From positions 1 through 11,160 of the forward strand of contig JAJZGH010000165.1 in assembly GCA_021798635.1 (NCBI GenBank): a DNA stretch of 11,160 bases. Reading direction: 5' to 3'. The notes beneath the pieces were generated by a model. The model had not been told where the DNA came from. It saw only the letters and a list, made by a program, of their open reading frames with translations, and did not search any database. A program made the position numbers and the translations under genes. Shown one piece after another: positions 1-6,715 of the stretch (the stretch's first letter is position 1; each line of letters opens with the position of its first letter). This DNA comes from Planctomycetota bacterium. Lineage in GTDB: Bacteria > Planctomycetota > Phycisphaerae > WQYP01.

Positions 1-807
1 CCGTAACTCGGTGCGTTGCCCATCACTTAAAGCAATCGCCGGAGCGGCACTGCGGCGGAAGTGCGTGATTCCCTCCATACCTTGCCGGGCAAAACGTTCT
101 CGCCAGAAGGTCACGGTATAACTTTGCGGGATCCCCACCTCCCGCTGAATCTGTCCCACAGTTTTGCCTGCCGATGCCAATAGAACGATCCTAGCACGCA
201 TGGCAAGATCCTGATCCACGTTGTCGCCGTTGCGGCCGGCCCGCACCAGGCGCTGCAACTCACGCCGCTGCTGGGCCGTGGGCTGCAAGACTGGCGCGTA
301 AGTGCGTACCTTGGCAATTCCGTCCATGCCCAGACGGGCGAAACGTTCGAACCACATAGCCACACTACTGGGTCCTACATCGAGTTCCCGGCATATATCG
401 GTGAGAATGGAGCCTTGGGCGGCCAGCAGGATAGCCTTAGCCCGCCGGGCGATCATCTGCGCACGCTTATTGCCATTCCGGCCTGCTACCAGGAGTTCTT
501 CCAGGGCGGCACGCTGCTGGTCATTGATTGAAATGACAGATGGAGGATTACACCGCTTCGGCGTCAGTGCCGGCACTCCATCACGCATAAAATCTGCGCG
601 CCAGACCCATGCCGTGCGCATGCTGATTCCCTCCTGCCGGGCGATGTCTTCCAGAGAGTGGCCTTCGGAAGCCAGCAGTACAATTCTGGCCCGCTGGGCG
701 ATTTGGCGAGCCTTCTTATCCCCGCGTTCACCGGCTTGAATCAGCTGACGCAATACCGTCTGCTGGTGCGGATCGATCAAGGATGAACCTGTTGTAGACG
801 CTGACAT
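1..807 (-). CDS. Tandem helix-turn-helix repeat protein, IS630-transposase-like N-terminal domains (3' end beyond window)
   Basis: An uninterrupted minus-strand frame of 269 codons runs off the left edge. It contains three homologous units of about 82 residues (about 12-90, 95-172, 177-255), and the first residues of a fourth start near 260. Each unit has the pattern 'RG(D/N)..A...A.RA+.(I/V)LLA(S/A).G', then a helix-turn-helix, an aromatic-rich recognition helix (WVWRADF, MWFERF, FWRERF) and 'G(V/M).(A/G)(L/I)'. This matches the N-terminal DNA-binding domain of IS630/Tc1-type transposases. No DDE catalytic domain is visible in this part. It could be a transposase-derived DNA-binding protein, or a transposase whose catalytic half lies outside the window. 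The ATG at 807 was chosen because repeat 1 follows directly. The frame stays open upstream, with another ATG at 912, so the start is uncertain. No good Shine-Dalgarno site precedes 807. Confidence 0.75.
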   Translation of the reverse strand, partial: MSASTTGSSLIDPHQQTVLRQLIQAGERGDKKARQIAQRARIVLLASEGHSLEDIARQEGISMRTAWVWRADFMRDGVPALTPKRCNPPSVISINDQQRAALEELLVAGRNGNKRAQMIARRAKAILLAAQGSILTDICRELDVGPSSVAMWFERFARLGMDGIAKVRTYAPVLQPTAQQRRELQRLVRAGRNGDNVDQDLAMRARIVLLASAGKTVGQIQREVGIPQSYTVTFWRERFARQGMEGITHFRRSAAPAIALSDGQRTELR

Positions 808-831
808 GGGCAATAGGATAACATTCCGCAG

Positions 832-858
832 TGCCAAAGCACAACATGCCAAAGTACA
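832..858. repeat. Two 15-bp-period direct repeats upstream of the HTH-repeat gene
   Basis: TGCCAAAGCACA (832-843) is followed 15 bp later by TGCCAAAGTACA (847-858), with one mismatch in 12. The pair lies 25-50 bp upstream of the proposed start of the minus-strand HTH-repeat gene. It could therefore be an operator for that DNA-binding protein, which is inference. If translation starts at 912 instead, the repeat would be coding. Confidence 0.4.
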
Positions 859-2141
859 AGGAGCCTGTTCAGGCGAGTCGGCGTGTCCATTGACTATTGA
901 TGCTCGGGTCATAAGCGCGGCCACCTCCCGTGGGATGTGACCAAGGCGATCCCGATCATACAGATCGGGTCGGAATGGGTGCTGGTCGGCCTGTCTGATC
1001 AGGCCTGCCGGAACGGCGACTGGACTTGTGGGATGTACTGAATGGTTCGATCTCCAAACTGAAAATAGCGGCCAATATCCGCGGCAGCCAATGGCATCTC
1101 GAAACATCAGTGGGATGCCACTTAAGTATTGGTAAAACAAGCAGATACAAAAATCGGGATGCCAAGTCTTTTACTCTTGCCTTCCACTTTCCAATCGCTG
1201 AAATCAATGCTTTGGGATGGTTTTGATATCTTGCCAATCAACCGAGCAAGCGAACATGGCAGCGCGAAAGTTGGCGGCGGCTATGGCATGCGGTGTCGGG
1301 GAAATTGGGAGTTGATGGGCACCTCCGTCCACGGCGTAAACCGTTCAGGGCCGAGCTTTCAAGTGTTGCCGGGATGGTGAATCTGCGCTGCACCGGATGC
1401 GCCCTTCGGGAGGCCATTTGTCATTTTGGCAGACACTCATCGCGTACCGATGCGGCGCGAAAACAGAGTGCGTTGGCAGTGCGGGGAACCTTCGCTGGAA
1501 GCCGGTGGCCGGGCTGCGCACTGGTGGCGTTACCGTTCGGCGGTGGGGGCAATGGCGGAGTCAATTGGGTTGGCTTCGGGCCATCCTCCGGCCTGGTTCG
1601 ACACGGAAGATGACGGTCTGGGGAACTGGGCGGGGAAGGTTATTGGGGTTTCACGGAGCGCCTTGTGTGTAAGCGTTCAGGGAGAATCCAGCCGTTGTTC
1701 AGATGGCGTGATCGGGGAAAGAACGGGGCGGCCTGACAGACCGCTGACACGGCCAGTCGGCAACACCAGGAGCCGGTGGCCCGCGCGACAAGCAGCGCGA
1801 AAAGCCTGCGCGGGAGAGGGCGCAAGTATCCTTATTGGTGGCGTGGCCATCGGCCGACACGGGACGGCGGGCAACGGTGCGGGACGCCAACTTGGGGTGC
1901 CACGGGGCTTACCAAAACCAGCCACGATGCCGAGCCAGCCGGTGCGATGCGCCCCTCGGCAACTTGGCATTTACTCCGTCATGTATCATGGGCTGCAGGG
2001 CTGCCGGGGAAGCTCCACCGGTGATCCGGAATCGTCTCGGACCATCGTGCCGACCGGTCATTGTTACCTCGCCAATGCCAGCGGGGTGAGCATCCGAAAC
2101 CGTCTCTCTCGTCCATCCGGTTGTGTCCACAACATAGCCCA

Positions 2142-2177
2142 CCTTGGCCTTCCACGTCAGGGGGCGGGAAGCCAAGG
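2142..2177. other. Stem-loop in the gene-poor stretch
   Basis: CCTTGGC, a bulged C, then TTCC (2142-2153) can pair with GGAAGCCAAGG (2167-2177), giving an 11-bp stem with a 13-nt loop. No T-run follows on either side, so it is not a canonical intrinsic terminator. It could be part of a structured RNA, a recombination site or chance in GC-rich DNA. Confidence 0.3.
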
Positions 2178-2391
2178 CGGGCGGTCTGAAGGGTGTTTCG
2201 GCCAGTGCTTTGCACCGGCTGGAGCCGGAGCAATCCGGCGTGACGGAGCGAAGTAGAACGTAGCGAGGGCGCGACGGTTGCCCGGCGCAGGCTGAGGGCA
2301 AAGCACGGTCTTTACATGATTGATGCTGCCAGTGGAACGTTGCCGCAGCGCGGCATCCTGGTAATGTTGGGGGCTGATGTCGAAGGGCGAA

Positions 2392-2649
2392 TCACTCGTC
2401 ATGGGATGACAATCCAAACCGTTGGCGGTGCCGCATGGCGATGGCGCTGCGTGCCTTGGCATCCCCTTCCAGCCAATGGAGAATCAATGCCTCCAGTACC
2501 AGCTTGGGGTTGGCCAGATGCCGGGCGCAATCCTCCTCAAAGGATTCAAAGAGTTCGGTATTGAACCGATAGGTTCTCTGGCTGGTCAGGGGTTTGCCGG
2601 TGCTCTTGGTGATCTTTACTGGTTTGGTTCGTTTGGCCATAAGAGACAC
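2392..2649 (-). CDS. Small basic hypothetical protein of the integrated element
   Basis: An 85-codon frame with a lysine-rich start (MAKRTKPVKITKSTGKPL), then 'QRTYRFNTELFESFEEDCARH', and an acidic/aliphatic helix region ending in a basic tail. The 'TYRFNTELFESFEE' segment resembles the strand and first helix of small ribbon-helix-helix-type DNA-binding proteins carried by mobile elements. That is a resemblance only, and no family is claimed. The start is GTG at 2649 or ATG at 2640. A GAAGGAG stretch at about 2663-2669 is 13 nt from the GTG, which favours the longer form weakly. The gene diverges from the recombinase module across a control region containing an 18-bp tandem repeat, so the protein could bind there. 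Its composition looks much more protein-like than the antisense frame. Confidence 0.6.
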   Translation of the reverse strand: MSLMAKRTKPVKITKSTGKPLTSQRTYRFNTELFESFEEDCARHLANPKLVLEALILHWLEGDAKARSAIAMRHRQRFGLSSHDE

Positions 2650-2712
2650 AGTCTACAGAGCGCTCCTTCCCTCGGCAAGCTGTGCATCAGGCGGCATAGC
2701 TGCGCAACGCCA

Positions 2713-2748
2713 ATTGACTTTAATAATGACATTGACTTTTATAATGAC
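2713..2748. repeat. 18-bp tandem direct repeat, candidate operator between divergent genes
   Basis: ATTGACTTTAATAATGAC (2713-2730) is followed immediately by ATTGACTTTTATAATGAC (2731-2748), differing at one base. The AT-rich pair stands out from its GC-rich surroundings and lies between the divergent genes starting at 2649 (minus) and 2893 (plus). Plus-strand promoter parts are visible: TTGACT at 2732 with CATACT 16 bp downstream. On the minus strand, TTGTCA (2750-2745) has CATTAT 16 bp downstream. A role as overlapping promoters and operator is inferred. Confidence 0.55.
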
Positions 2749-2892
2749 AACGCCATACTGTGTTTGTATGATGTTAGGGTTGTTCGGCTGGGCTTGTGTG
2801 TTCGGGCGGCCAACCTGATGTGCGTGGGCCTGCGGGTTGGCTTCACGCGGGGCAATAGACGGATGTTTGCGCCGCCTGGCGGTGGGATGATC

Positions 2893-3198
2893 ATGCAACG
2901 CATAAATGGATTCTCCAAAGACAGGGTTATCAACGCACCGGTTGACCGGCGGGTTGATCCTGATGGTGCCACCCCGGCGCGGGCTGTGCCCGCCGGTTTA
3001 CCCGCTTGGATCACCGCCGATCTGATTGCCGAAACTCTACGTGCCTGGCAACCTTATTATGCTCAACTCTTGACGCCGGAAGACGCGATTGGCATTCTAT
3101 TGAATGTCGGTAATCTCTTTGGGGTCTTGTCGGGGGTTAACAAGCATGAAACGGTATGTAGCATTAGCACGGGTCAGCAGTCGGGAACAGGAACGTGA
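2893..3198 (+). CDS. Small protein encoded ahead of a serine recombinase, function unknown
   Basis: A 101-residue frame with a central conserved-looking block, 'PAWITADLIAETLRAWQPYYAQ', followed by 'LTPEDAIGILLNVGNLFGVL'. I recall similar short proteins just upstream of recombinases in mobile elements, but know no function. The start at 2893 is chosen because GGTGGG (2881-2886) lies 6 nt upstream. ATG codons at 2887 and 2863 are in the same frame. The last 17 residues overlap the recombinase start at 3146 by 53 nt in another frame and look less protein-like, so the natural C-terminus may have been extended by loss of a stop. The overlap suggests translational coupling with the recombinase. 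The antisense of the upstream gene explains why the frame looks open much further upstream. Confidence 0.6.
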   Translation: MQRINGFSKDRVINAPVDRRVDPDGATPARAVPAGLPAWITADLIAETLRAWQPYYAQLLTPEDAIGILLNVGNLFGVLSGVNKHETVCSISTGQQSGTGT

Positions 3199-4627
3199 AG
3201 GCTTTTCACTGGACGTACAGGAAGATGCCCTGCGAGCTTACGCCCAGCGGCATGATGGCGCTATTGCAAAGCTGTACCGCATCGCCGAAACAGCCACCCG
3301 GCGGGATGAACGCAAAACCTTCCGGGATCTCATTACCTACGCCATGGAACACGCTGCCGAGATAGACGGCCTGCTCTTCTACAAAGTGGATCGGGCAGCC
3401 CGGAATCTGTATGACTACATTGAACTTGAAAGGCTGGAATCGGAATACCACATTCCCTTCATTTCCACCAGCCAGCCTACCGACAATAGCCCGGCTGGGA
3501 GAATGATGCGGCGGCAATTGGCCATGTTCGCCAGCTACACCACGGAGCAGCAAGGGTTGGATGTACGGGAGGGCCATGCCAGAAGAGTGCAAAGTGGATT
3601 GTTCTGCGGTGCAGCGCCCTACGGATATCGGAATATCCGAATTGATGGCCGGGGGTTGATCGAAGTGGACGAGCAACAGGCCCAGAAAGTAAAACGCCTG
3701 TTCCAGATGTACGCCTATGAAAACCATACCATCGACAGTATGCGGAAAAAGCTGGAAGCCGAGGGTATCACGTACATTGATTCCATGCCGCAGTGGACCC
3801 GCAGCAAGATCCATTCCATCCTGCGGGATCGGGCGTACATCGGGGAAGTGCGATATCAAGATCAATGGTATGCCGGAAAACATAAACCCTTGGTGGATCG
3901 GGCCACCTTTGACCGTGTACAGGTTTTGCTGGGCGGCAAGCGATATCAGGGCCATGATCTCACCTATGCGGGAAGCCTGGTAACCTGTGGACATTGCGGC
4001 GCGGTGATTACCGGGGAATCGGTGACGAAAAAGAAGACTGGCAAAGAGTATGTTTATTACCGATGCTCCAAGTATACCACACCGGACCATCCGCGCATTC
4101 GTCTGACGGAACACGCATTGGACGTGCAGGTTCTGGCCTTGTTTGATCGCATCGGCCTGCCCGATGATCTCCGGCACTGGTTCCAGCAGAGCCTGCTGGC
4201 ATGGTCTAAACAGCAGCGGAGCGAAACGGAAGATACCTCCAAGGATTTGCAGCGGCAGATTACGCAAGCCAAGCAATTCCGGGACCGGCTATTGAATTTG
4301 CGGATCATGGAAGAGATCACCACGGCTACCTATGCGGCGAAGGATACCGAAATGCGGGATCGCCTGGCGAGTCTGGAATTGCAGTTACAGGCACAAGGCC
4401 GGGGCCGTGATGAACACGGGGATTTGGCAATCAAAGTGTTTGAACTCTCGCAAAGCCTGAAAGATAAATGGCTTACGGCGGAAAGCCAGGAAAAGCGGCA
4501 GCTTCTGGAAATTGTCTGTTTGAACTTGACGTTAAAAGAAGAAAACCTTGATTTTTCAATGAGAAAACCCTTTGATGTCCTCACCAAAGGGCTTGTTTCG
4601 CCAGATAATCGGGGCGACAGGATTTGA
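3146..4627 (+). CDS. Large serine recombinase (site-specific integrase)
   Basis: A 493-residue protein with the full architecture of a large serine recombinase. The resolvase catalytic domain (about 3-145) has 'ALARVSSREQ' with nucleophile Ser11, the 'YKVDRAARN' arginine motif, and 'SPAGRMMRRQLAMFASYTTEQ'. The recombinase DNA-binding domain (about 155-265) begins 'APYGYR'. A zinc ribbon follows with Cys281, Cys284 and Cys307 ('YYRCSKY'). The usual fourth Cys is not obvious, and His/Asp residues follow instead. A coiled-coil region spans about 355-440. Family members integrate and excise phages and mobile elements through a covalent phosphoserine intermediate. ATG 3146 puts the catalytic motif at the normal distance from the N-terminus; an in-frame ATG at 3104 would add 14 residues. 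The gene's last five sense codons and stop lie within the 3' end of tRNA-Pro on the other strand, consistent with integration at that tRNA. Confidence 0.93.
   Translation: MKRYVALARVSSREQEREGFSLDVQEDALRAYAQRHDGAIAKLYRIAETATRRDERKTFRDLITYAMEHAAEIDGLLFYKVDRAARNLYDYIELERLESEYHIPFISTSQPTDNSPAGRMMRRQLAMFASYTTEQQGLDVREGHARRVQSGLFCGAAPYGYRNIRIDGRGLIEVDEQQAQKVKRLFQMYAYENHTIDSMRKKLEAEGITYIDSMPQWTRSKIHSILRDRAYIGEVRYQDQWYAGKHKPLVDRATFDRVQVLLGGKRYQGHDLTYAGSLVTCGHCGAVITGESVTKKKTGKEYVYYRCSKYTTPDHPRIRLTEHALDVQVLALFDRIGLPDDLRHWFQQSLLAWSKQQRSETEDTSKDLQRQITQAKQFRDRLLNLRIMEEITTATYAAKDTEMRDRLASLELQLQAQGRGRDEHGDLAIKVFELSQSLKDKWLTAESQEKRQLLEIVCLNLTLKEENLDFSMRKPFDVLTKGLVSPDNRGDRI
4562..4591 (-). terminator. Intrinsic terminator of tRNA-Pro, inside the recombinase gene
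   Basis: On the minus strand CCCTTTG (4591-4585) pairs with CAAAGGG (4574-4568) around a 10-nt loop, and TTTTCTC follows. It starts 18 nt past the tRNA 3' end, the right place and direction to end the tRNA transcript. It lies within the coding sequence of the recombinase on the plus strand. Confidence 0.6.
4609..4627. other. Probable attachment-site half at the tRNA-Pro 3' end
   Basis: The recombinase frame crosses into the tRNA 3' acceptor and T-arm (codons for RGDRI, then TGA at 4625-4627). Elements that insert at tRNA 3' ends commonly restore the end of the gene from their own sequence, so this overlap marks a likely junction. I found no second copy of the tRNA 3' end in the window, so the other junction is presumably to the left of position 1 or diverged. 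Confidence 0.45.
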
Positions 4628-4683
4628 ACCTGCGACTTCCTGGTCCCAAACCAGGCGCTCTAGCCAGGCTGAGCTACGCCCCG
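4609..4683 (-). tRNA. tRNA-Pro (anticodon UGG)
   Basis: Minus strand: acceptor arm CGGGGCG/CGCCCCG with discriminator A, D-arm GCTC..GAGC, and anticodon arm CCTGG/CCAGG with loop TTTGGGA (anticodon TGG). A 5-nt variable region follows, then T-arm GCAGG/CCTGT with loop TTCAAAT. All stems close (one G-T pair in the T stem). CCA is not encoded: TTA follows the discriminator base. The 5' end is at 4683. The 3' end overlaps the recombinase gene of the opposite strand by 19 nt and probably served as integration site. Confidence 0.97.
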
Positions 4684-4693
4684 ATGAGCCTTT

Positions 4694-4722
4694 AATTTAC
4701 CCGATGTTGCTGAAACGTACAA
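4694..4722 (-). promoter_or_regulatory. Candidate promoter of tRNA-Pro
   Basis: On the minus strand TTGTAC (4722-4717) and TAAATT (4699-4694) are separated by 17 bp and end 10 bp before the tRNA 5' end. The match to the sigma70 consensus is only moderate, and the implied leader is very short. Confidence 0.4.
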
Positions 4723-4806
4723 AGCGCGGGGCGCATTGCCGCGAGTCGCCAACCAACCACCGGGTTATCACCACGGTGCTCTGCGCGACGATGCCCCAAG
4801 AGGCCA

Positions 4807-4829
4807 AAAATCGTCCCGGCGCGCCGGGA
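4807..4829 (-). terminator. Candidate intrinsic terminator (GC palindrome with T-run)
   Basis: TCCCGGCGCGCCGGGA (4814-4829) is a perfect 16-bp palindrome that can fold as a 6-bp stem with a CGCG loop. Read on the minus strand it is followed by CG and then ATTTTT (4811-4806). It would stop minus-strand transcription coming from the membrane-protein gene before the tRNA. It lies about 200 nt past that gene's stop codon. Confidence 0.5.
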
Positions 4830-4982
4830 TCGCAACCGGGCGATTACTCGGACAGGCTCCCAGGCACCACGCTGATGGTGTGGCGGTTTTTTCGGGCAGG
4901 GCCGAAATTATTTCAAATTGGGGCGAATCGTCGTGTTTGGTCCAGCCAGGAGCCGTTCCGAGATACTTTATGGTGTATTCCA

Positions 4983-5001
4983 CCACCGGCAGAGCCGGCG
5001 G
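4983..5001. other. Hairpin directly after the membrane-protein gene
   Basis: CCACCGGC (4983-4990), a 3-nt AGA loop and GCCGGCGG (4994-5001) form an 8-bp stem with one G-T pair. It begins 23 nt beyond the minus-strand stop codon. No T-run follows, so it may be an RNA 3'-end stabiliser or weak terminator. The stem sequence resembles the hairpin at 7995-8015. Confidence 0.35.
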
Positions 5002-5024
5002 CTTTGTGGGGGGTGGCAGGTCGG

Positions 5025-6320
5025 TTAATGGATGGCGGGTTGCTTGCGGGCTTTTTCCTTTTTGATAATTTCTGTGAGTTTTGGCAGATGCTTCTGCATT
5101 TCCCGGGCGGTGGCGGATTCGGGGTATACGTCCAGTACGCGTTGGGCAATGGCGAAGGCTTCTTCATGCCGCTGGCGTTTGATAAGATCGGCGTATTGCG
5201 TTTCGAGTTCATGGCGGGTCTGAATATCCGCGTTTTGCCGCAAGGTGGTTAAATCGGTGCGGATTTTTTCCGCCAGCTTTTCTTCCGGGTAGCGCTCCAG
5301 AATCTGTTGGGCCAAACTGCCGGCGCGAACCCATTGGCGATGATCCACTGAATCTTTATAGTCGCTAAGCAGCATGGTCAGAGCATCCCGTCGCCAGGCA
5401 TGGTATTCATACCGAACCTGATTGAGCAATTCCTGAATGGCCGGCTCGTCGGGATAACGGGCGTCGAGAGGATCGGTTATTTGCTGGACCTGATCCCAGG
5501 CGTTGATGGCCATGTAGTGCTGCACGTTTTCACGCGCCAGCGTCAAATCCTGCTGAACTTTTTCGGCGCGCTGACGGGCCAGGTCATCCCGGAGCGTATC
5601 GACCAGTGGATCACCTGGAAGATTCTCCCGGATTTTTTCGATCAAATTGCCTGCGGCGTTCCATTGTTCACCCTGGATGGCGGCTTGAACTTCCGCAGTC
5701 AGCACGGCCTTGCGCTTTTCCAGCAGACCCGCCGCCCATTGCTGGCGCTGGGTTTCAGTCAGCAAAGCGGCATCGCGCAGCTGCGTTAGAAGTTCCAGGA
5801 TTTGCGGAAAAGCATCCGGCGATCCGGCAGGCAGAGTCACAACGCCAACAGCCTGGGAGTCCGGCATGGGTCCGGGTGTGTTTTGCGGTGAAGGAGACGG
5901 CGCAATGGACGAGGCAGACGCCATCTTATCCAGGGCGGTACGCAGGTGCAGCAGGTGCCGCTCCATATTGGTGGAAATTTGCACCTGCTGCTGCGTGCTG
6001 CGGCCCAGAAGTTGGGCGTATTTGAACAGCAAAAGCTGCCCGCGGATAATCACCGCTAATGCCAGATAAATCAGGACGCCAAATAATGCCACTCCCACAA
6101 TTCCCAGAGGTACTAAAAGGGCGATGGGGCGGGGAACGCCGCTGTGCCGGATTGTGGCGAACACCACCAGAGCTGAAATAATGGCTGCGCCCAAAATAAT
6201 CCATATCAGAACCAGCAACAGCCCGCGCGTCAGGGTCATGCCGGCGGTGGAATCGGGCGCGTCATACAACGGGCTAGCGTTGCCAAGTTCGGGCAATGAA
6301 GACGAGATTTCCTGGGGCAT
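5025..6320 (-). CDS. Two-helix membrane protein with long helical, TPR-like C-terminal region
   Basis: A 431-residue protein I cannot assign to a named family. It has two strong hydrophobic segments (about 33-57 and 66-92). A linker rich in Gln/Ser/Pro (about 95-165) follows, then a soluble region of about 260 residues made of amphipathic helices. Spaced units such as 'A.....ILERYPEE', 'AQRVLDVYPES' and 'ITDPLDARYPDEP' look like degenerate TPR units. The C-terminus is basic (KKEKARKQPAIH). It is probably an inner-membrane scaffold or assembly protein with its helical domain in the cytoplasm, which is inference. The start at 6320 is well supported: GGAGG lies 5 nt upstream, and a promoter with a short leader precedes it. 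The frame is open further upstream without a good start. It is divergently transcribed from the riboswitch operon, and no functional link is evident. Confidence 0.8.
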   Translation of the reverse strand: MPQEISSSLPELGNASPLYDAPDSTAGMTLTRGLLLVLIWIILGAAIISALVVFATIRHSGVPRPIALLVPLGIVGVALFGVLIYLALAVIIRGQLLLFKYAQLLGRSTQQQVQISTNMERHLLHLRTALDKMASASSIAPSPSPQNTPGPMPDSQAVGVVTLPAGSPDAFPQILELLTQLRDAALLTETQRQQWAAGLLEKRKAVLTAEVQAAIQGEQWNAAGNLIEKIRENLPGDPLVDTLRDDLARQRAEKVQQDLTLARENVQHYMAINAWDQVQQITDPLDARYPDEPAIQELLNQVRYEYHAWRRDALTMLLSDYKDSVDHRQWVRAGSLAQQILERYPEEKLAEKIRTDLTTLRQNADIQTRHELETQYADLIKRQRHEEAFAIAQRVLDVYPESATAREMQKHLPKLTEIIKKEKARKQPAIH

Positions 6321-6344
6321 GTGAACCTCCGTCAATGAAGTGGG

Positions 6345-6373
6345 ATTGTAGTTGTATTGAGGGTAATTGCCAA
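6345..6373 (-). promoter_or_regulatory. Promoter of the membrane-protein gene
   Basis: On the minus strand TTGGCA (6373-6368), a 17-bp spacer and TACAAT (6350-6345) match a sigma70-type promoter well. Transcription would begin near 6338, leaving a leader of about 18 nt that carries the GGAGG ribosome binding site. Confidence 0.65.
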
Positions 6374-6393
6374 CAAATGGTTCCGCAGCGCTG

Positions 6394-6422
6394 TTGACAA
6401 TAATGGTTAAGGATTCTACTAT
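6394..6422 (+). promoter_or_regulatory. Promoter of the SAM-riboswitch operon
   Basis: TTGACA (6394-6399) and TACTAT (6417-6422) are separated by 17 bp. The start point would be near 6429, about 16 nt before the riboswitch P1 helix. This is a strong sigma70-type promoter in the expected place. Confidence 0.75.
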
Positions 6423-6444
6423 TTGCGTTGACAATTGAATAAGG

Positions 6445-6582
6445 CTCTTATCAAGAGTGCCTGAGGGACGGGCCCGTTGACGGCACAGCAACCCATCTTT
6501 ACGCCTTTTATGGTGTAAGAAGCGGGTGCTAATTCCCTCCCGCTTGCCGGAATTTCCGGCGAACCTGGGGATAGATAAGCGG
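6445..6582 (+). promoter_or_regulatory. SAM-I (S-box) riboswitch aptamer
   Basis: The sequence carries the S-box core. P1 is CTTATC (6447-6452) with GATAAG (6574-6579). P2 is GTGCC..GGCAC enclosing the conserved 'GAGGGACGGGCCCG' stretch, followed by 'CAGCAACC'. P3 is TTTACGCC/GGTGTAAG. Next comes the conserved 'GGTGCTAATTCC' segment inside the GCGGG/CCCGC P4, then an extra GCCGG/CCGGC hairpin before P1 closes. SAM-I riboswitches bind S-adenosylmethionine and turn off methionine and sulfur genes when SAM is plentiful. The following terminator makes this a transcriptional OFF switch. Its position in front of a ThrC-like gene is key evidence that the operon belongs to methionine synthesis. Confidence 0.93.
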
Positions 6583-6607
6583 ATCAGCGTCTCTTTTGGT
6601 TTTATCG

Positions 6608-6672
6608 CGCGGCCTCTTATCGGGAATCAGCATCCTAAAACGGTGCATCCTGATAAGAGGCCGCGTTATTTT
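6608..6672 (+). terminator. Intrinsic terminator, expression platform of the SAM riboswitch
   Basis: CGCGGCCTCTTATC (6608-6621) pairs perfectly over 14 bp with GATAAGAGGCCGCG (6652-6665), with a small inner helix in the loop and TTATTTT after it. The 5' arm contains CTCTTATC, identical to the aptamer's own 5' end at 6445-6452. The P1 3' strand, GATAAGCGG (6574-6582), can therefore pair with the terminator 5' arm (6613-6621, one mismatch) as antiterminator when SAM is absent. With SAM bound, P1 forms and the terminator folds. Confidence 0.88.
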
Positions 6673-6715
6673 CCGGATCAATCACCATGCTGGTGTAGCC
6701 GGGCGGAGGTTGTAA

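Larger units (their letters stand above)
808..2391. other. About 1.5 kb without a convincing gene
   Basis: No frame here gives a protein I recognise. The longest open frame (1426-2256, plus, 276 codons) is rich in Gly/Arg/Ser/Pro, has no ribosome binding site and shows no domain. It competes with long open frames on the other strand, as expected in GC-rich non-coding DNA. At 910-966 one minus-strand frame reads YDRDRLGHIPREVAALM, which resembles the end of a HIRAN domain, and an overlapping plus frame (901-1041) also looks protein-like. Both are short fragments. Two small hairpins lie at 951-969 (CCCGAT/ATCGGG) and 988-1005 (GGCCTG/CAGGCC). The region may be decayed mobile DNA or a structured non-coding stretch. 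Confidence 0.4.
4684..5024. other. Intergenic stretch between tRNA-Pro and the membrane-protein gene
   Basis: No coding frame here is convincing. The stretch holds the candidate tRNA promoter next to the tRNA, a perfect GC palindrome at 4814-4829 and a hairpin at 4983-5001 just past the stop of the membrane-protein gene. The rest shows no motif I recognise. Confidence 0.5.

Noticed and set aside
808..912. Longer HTH-repeat protein starting at ATG 912
   Set aside because: The added residues show no similarity to the repeats and cover a 15-bp repeat; not excluded, but ATG 807 is simpler.
1426..2256. 276-codon plus-strand open frame
   Set aside because: Low-complexity composition rich in Gly/Arg/Ser, no ribosome binding site, no domain, and long competing frames on the other strand.
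2422..2892. Upstream extension of the small ORF before the recombinase
   Set aside because: The frame is antisense to the 85-residue gene and then crosses the control region with the tandem repeat; its sequence is not protein-like before about 2887.
3206..4276. 356-codon minus-strand open frame
   Set aside because: It is antisense to the well-supported serine recombinase and has no recognisable domain.
4572..5252. 226-codon plus-strand open frame crossing tRNA-Pro
   Set aside because: It reads through the tRNA and antisense to the membrane-protein gene; no domain is present.
6428..6456. Second TTGACA as another promoter of the operon
   Set aside because: No acceptable -10 sequence lies 16-18 bp downstream, and a start there would remove the riboswitch P1 strand.
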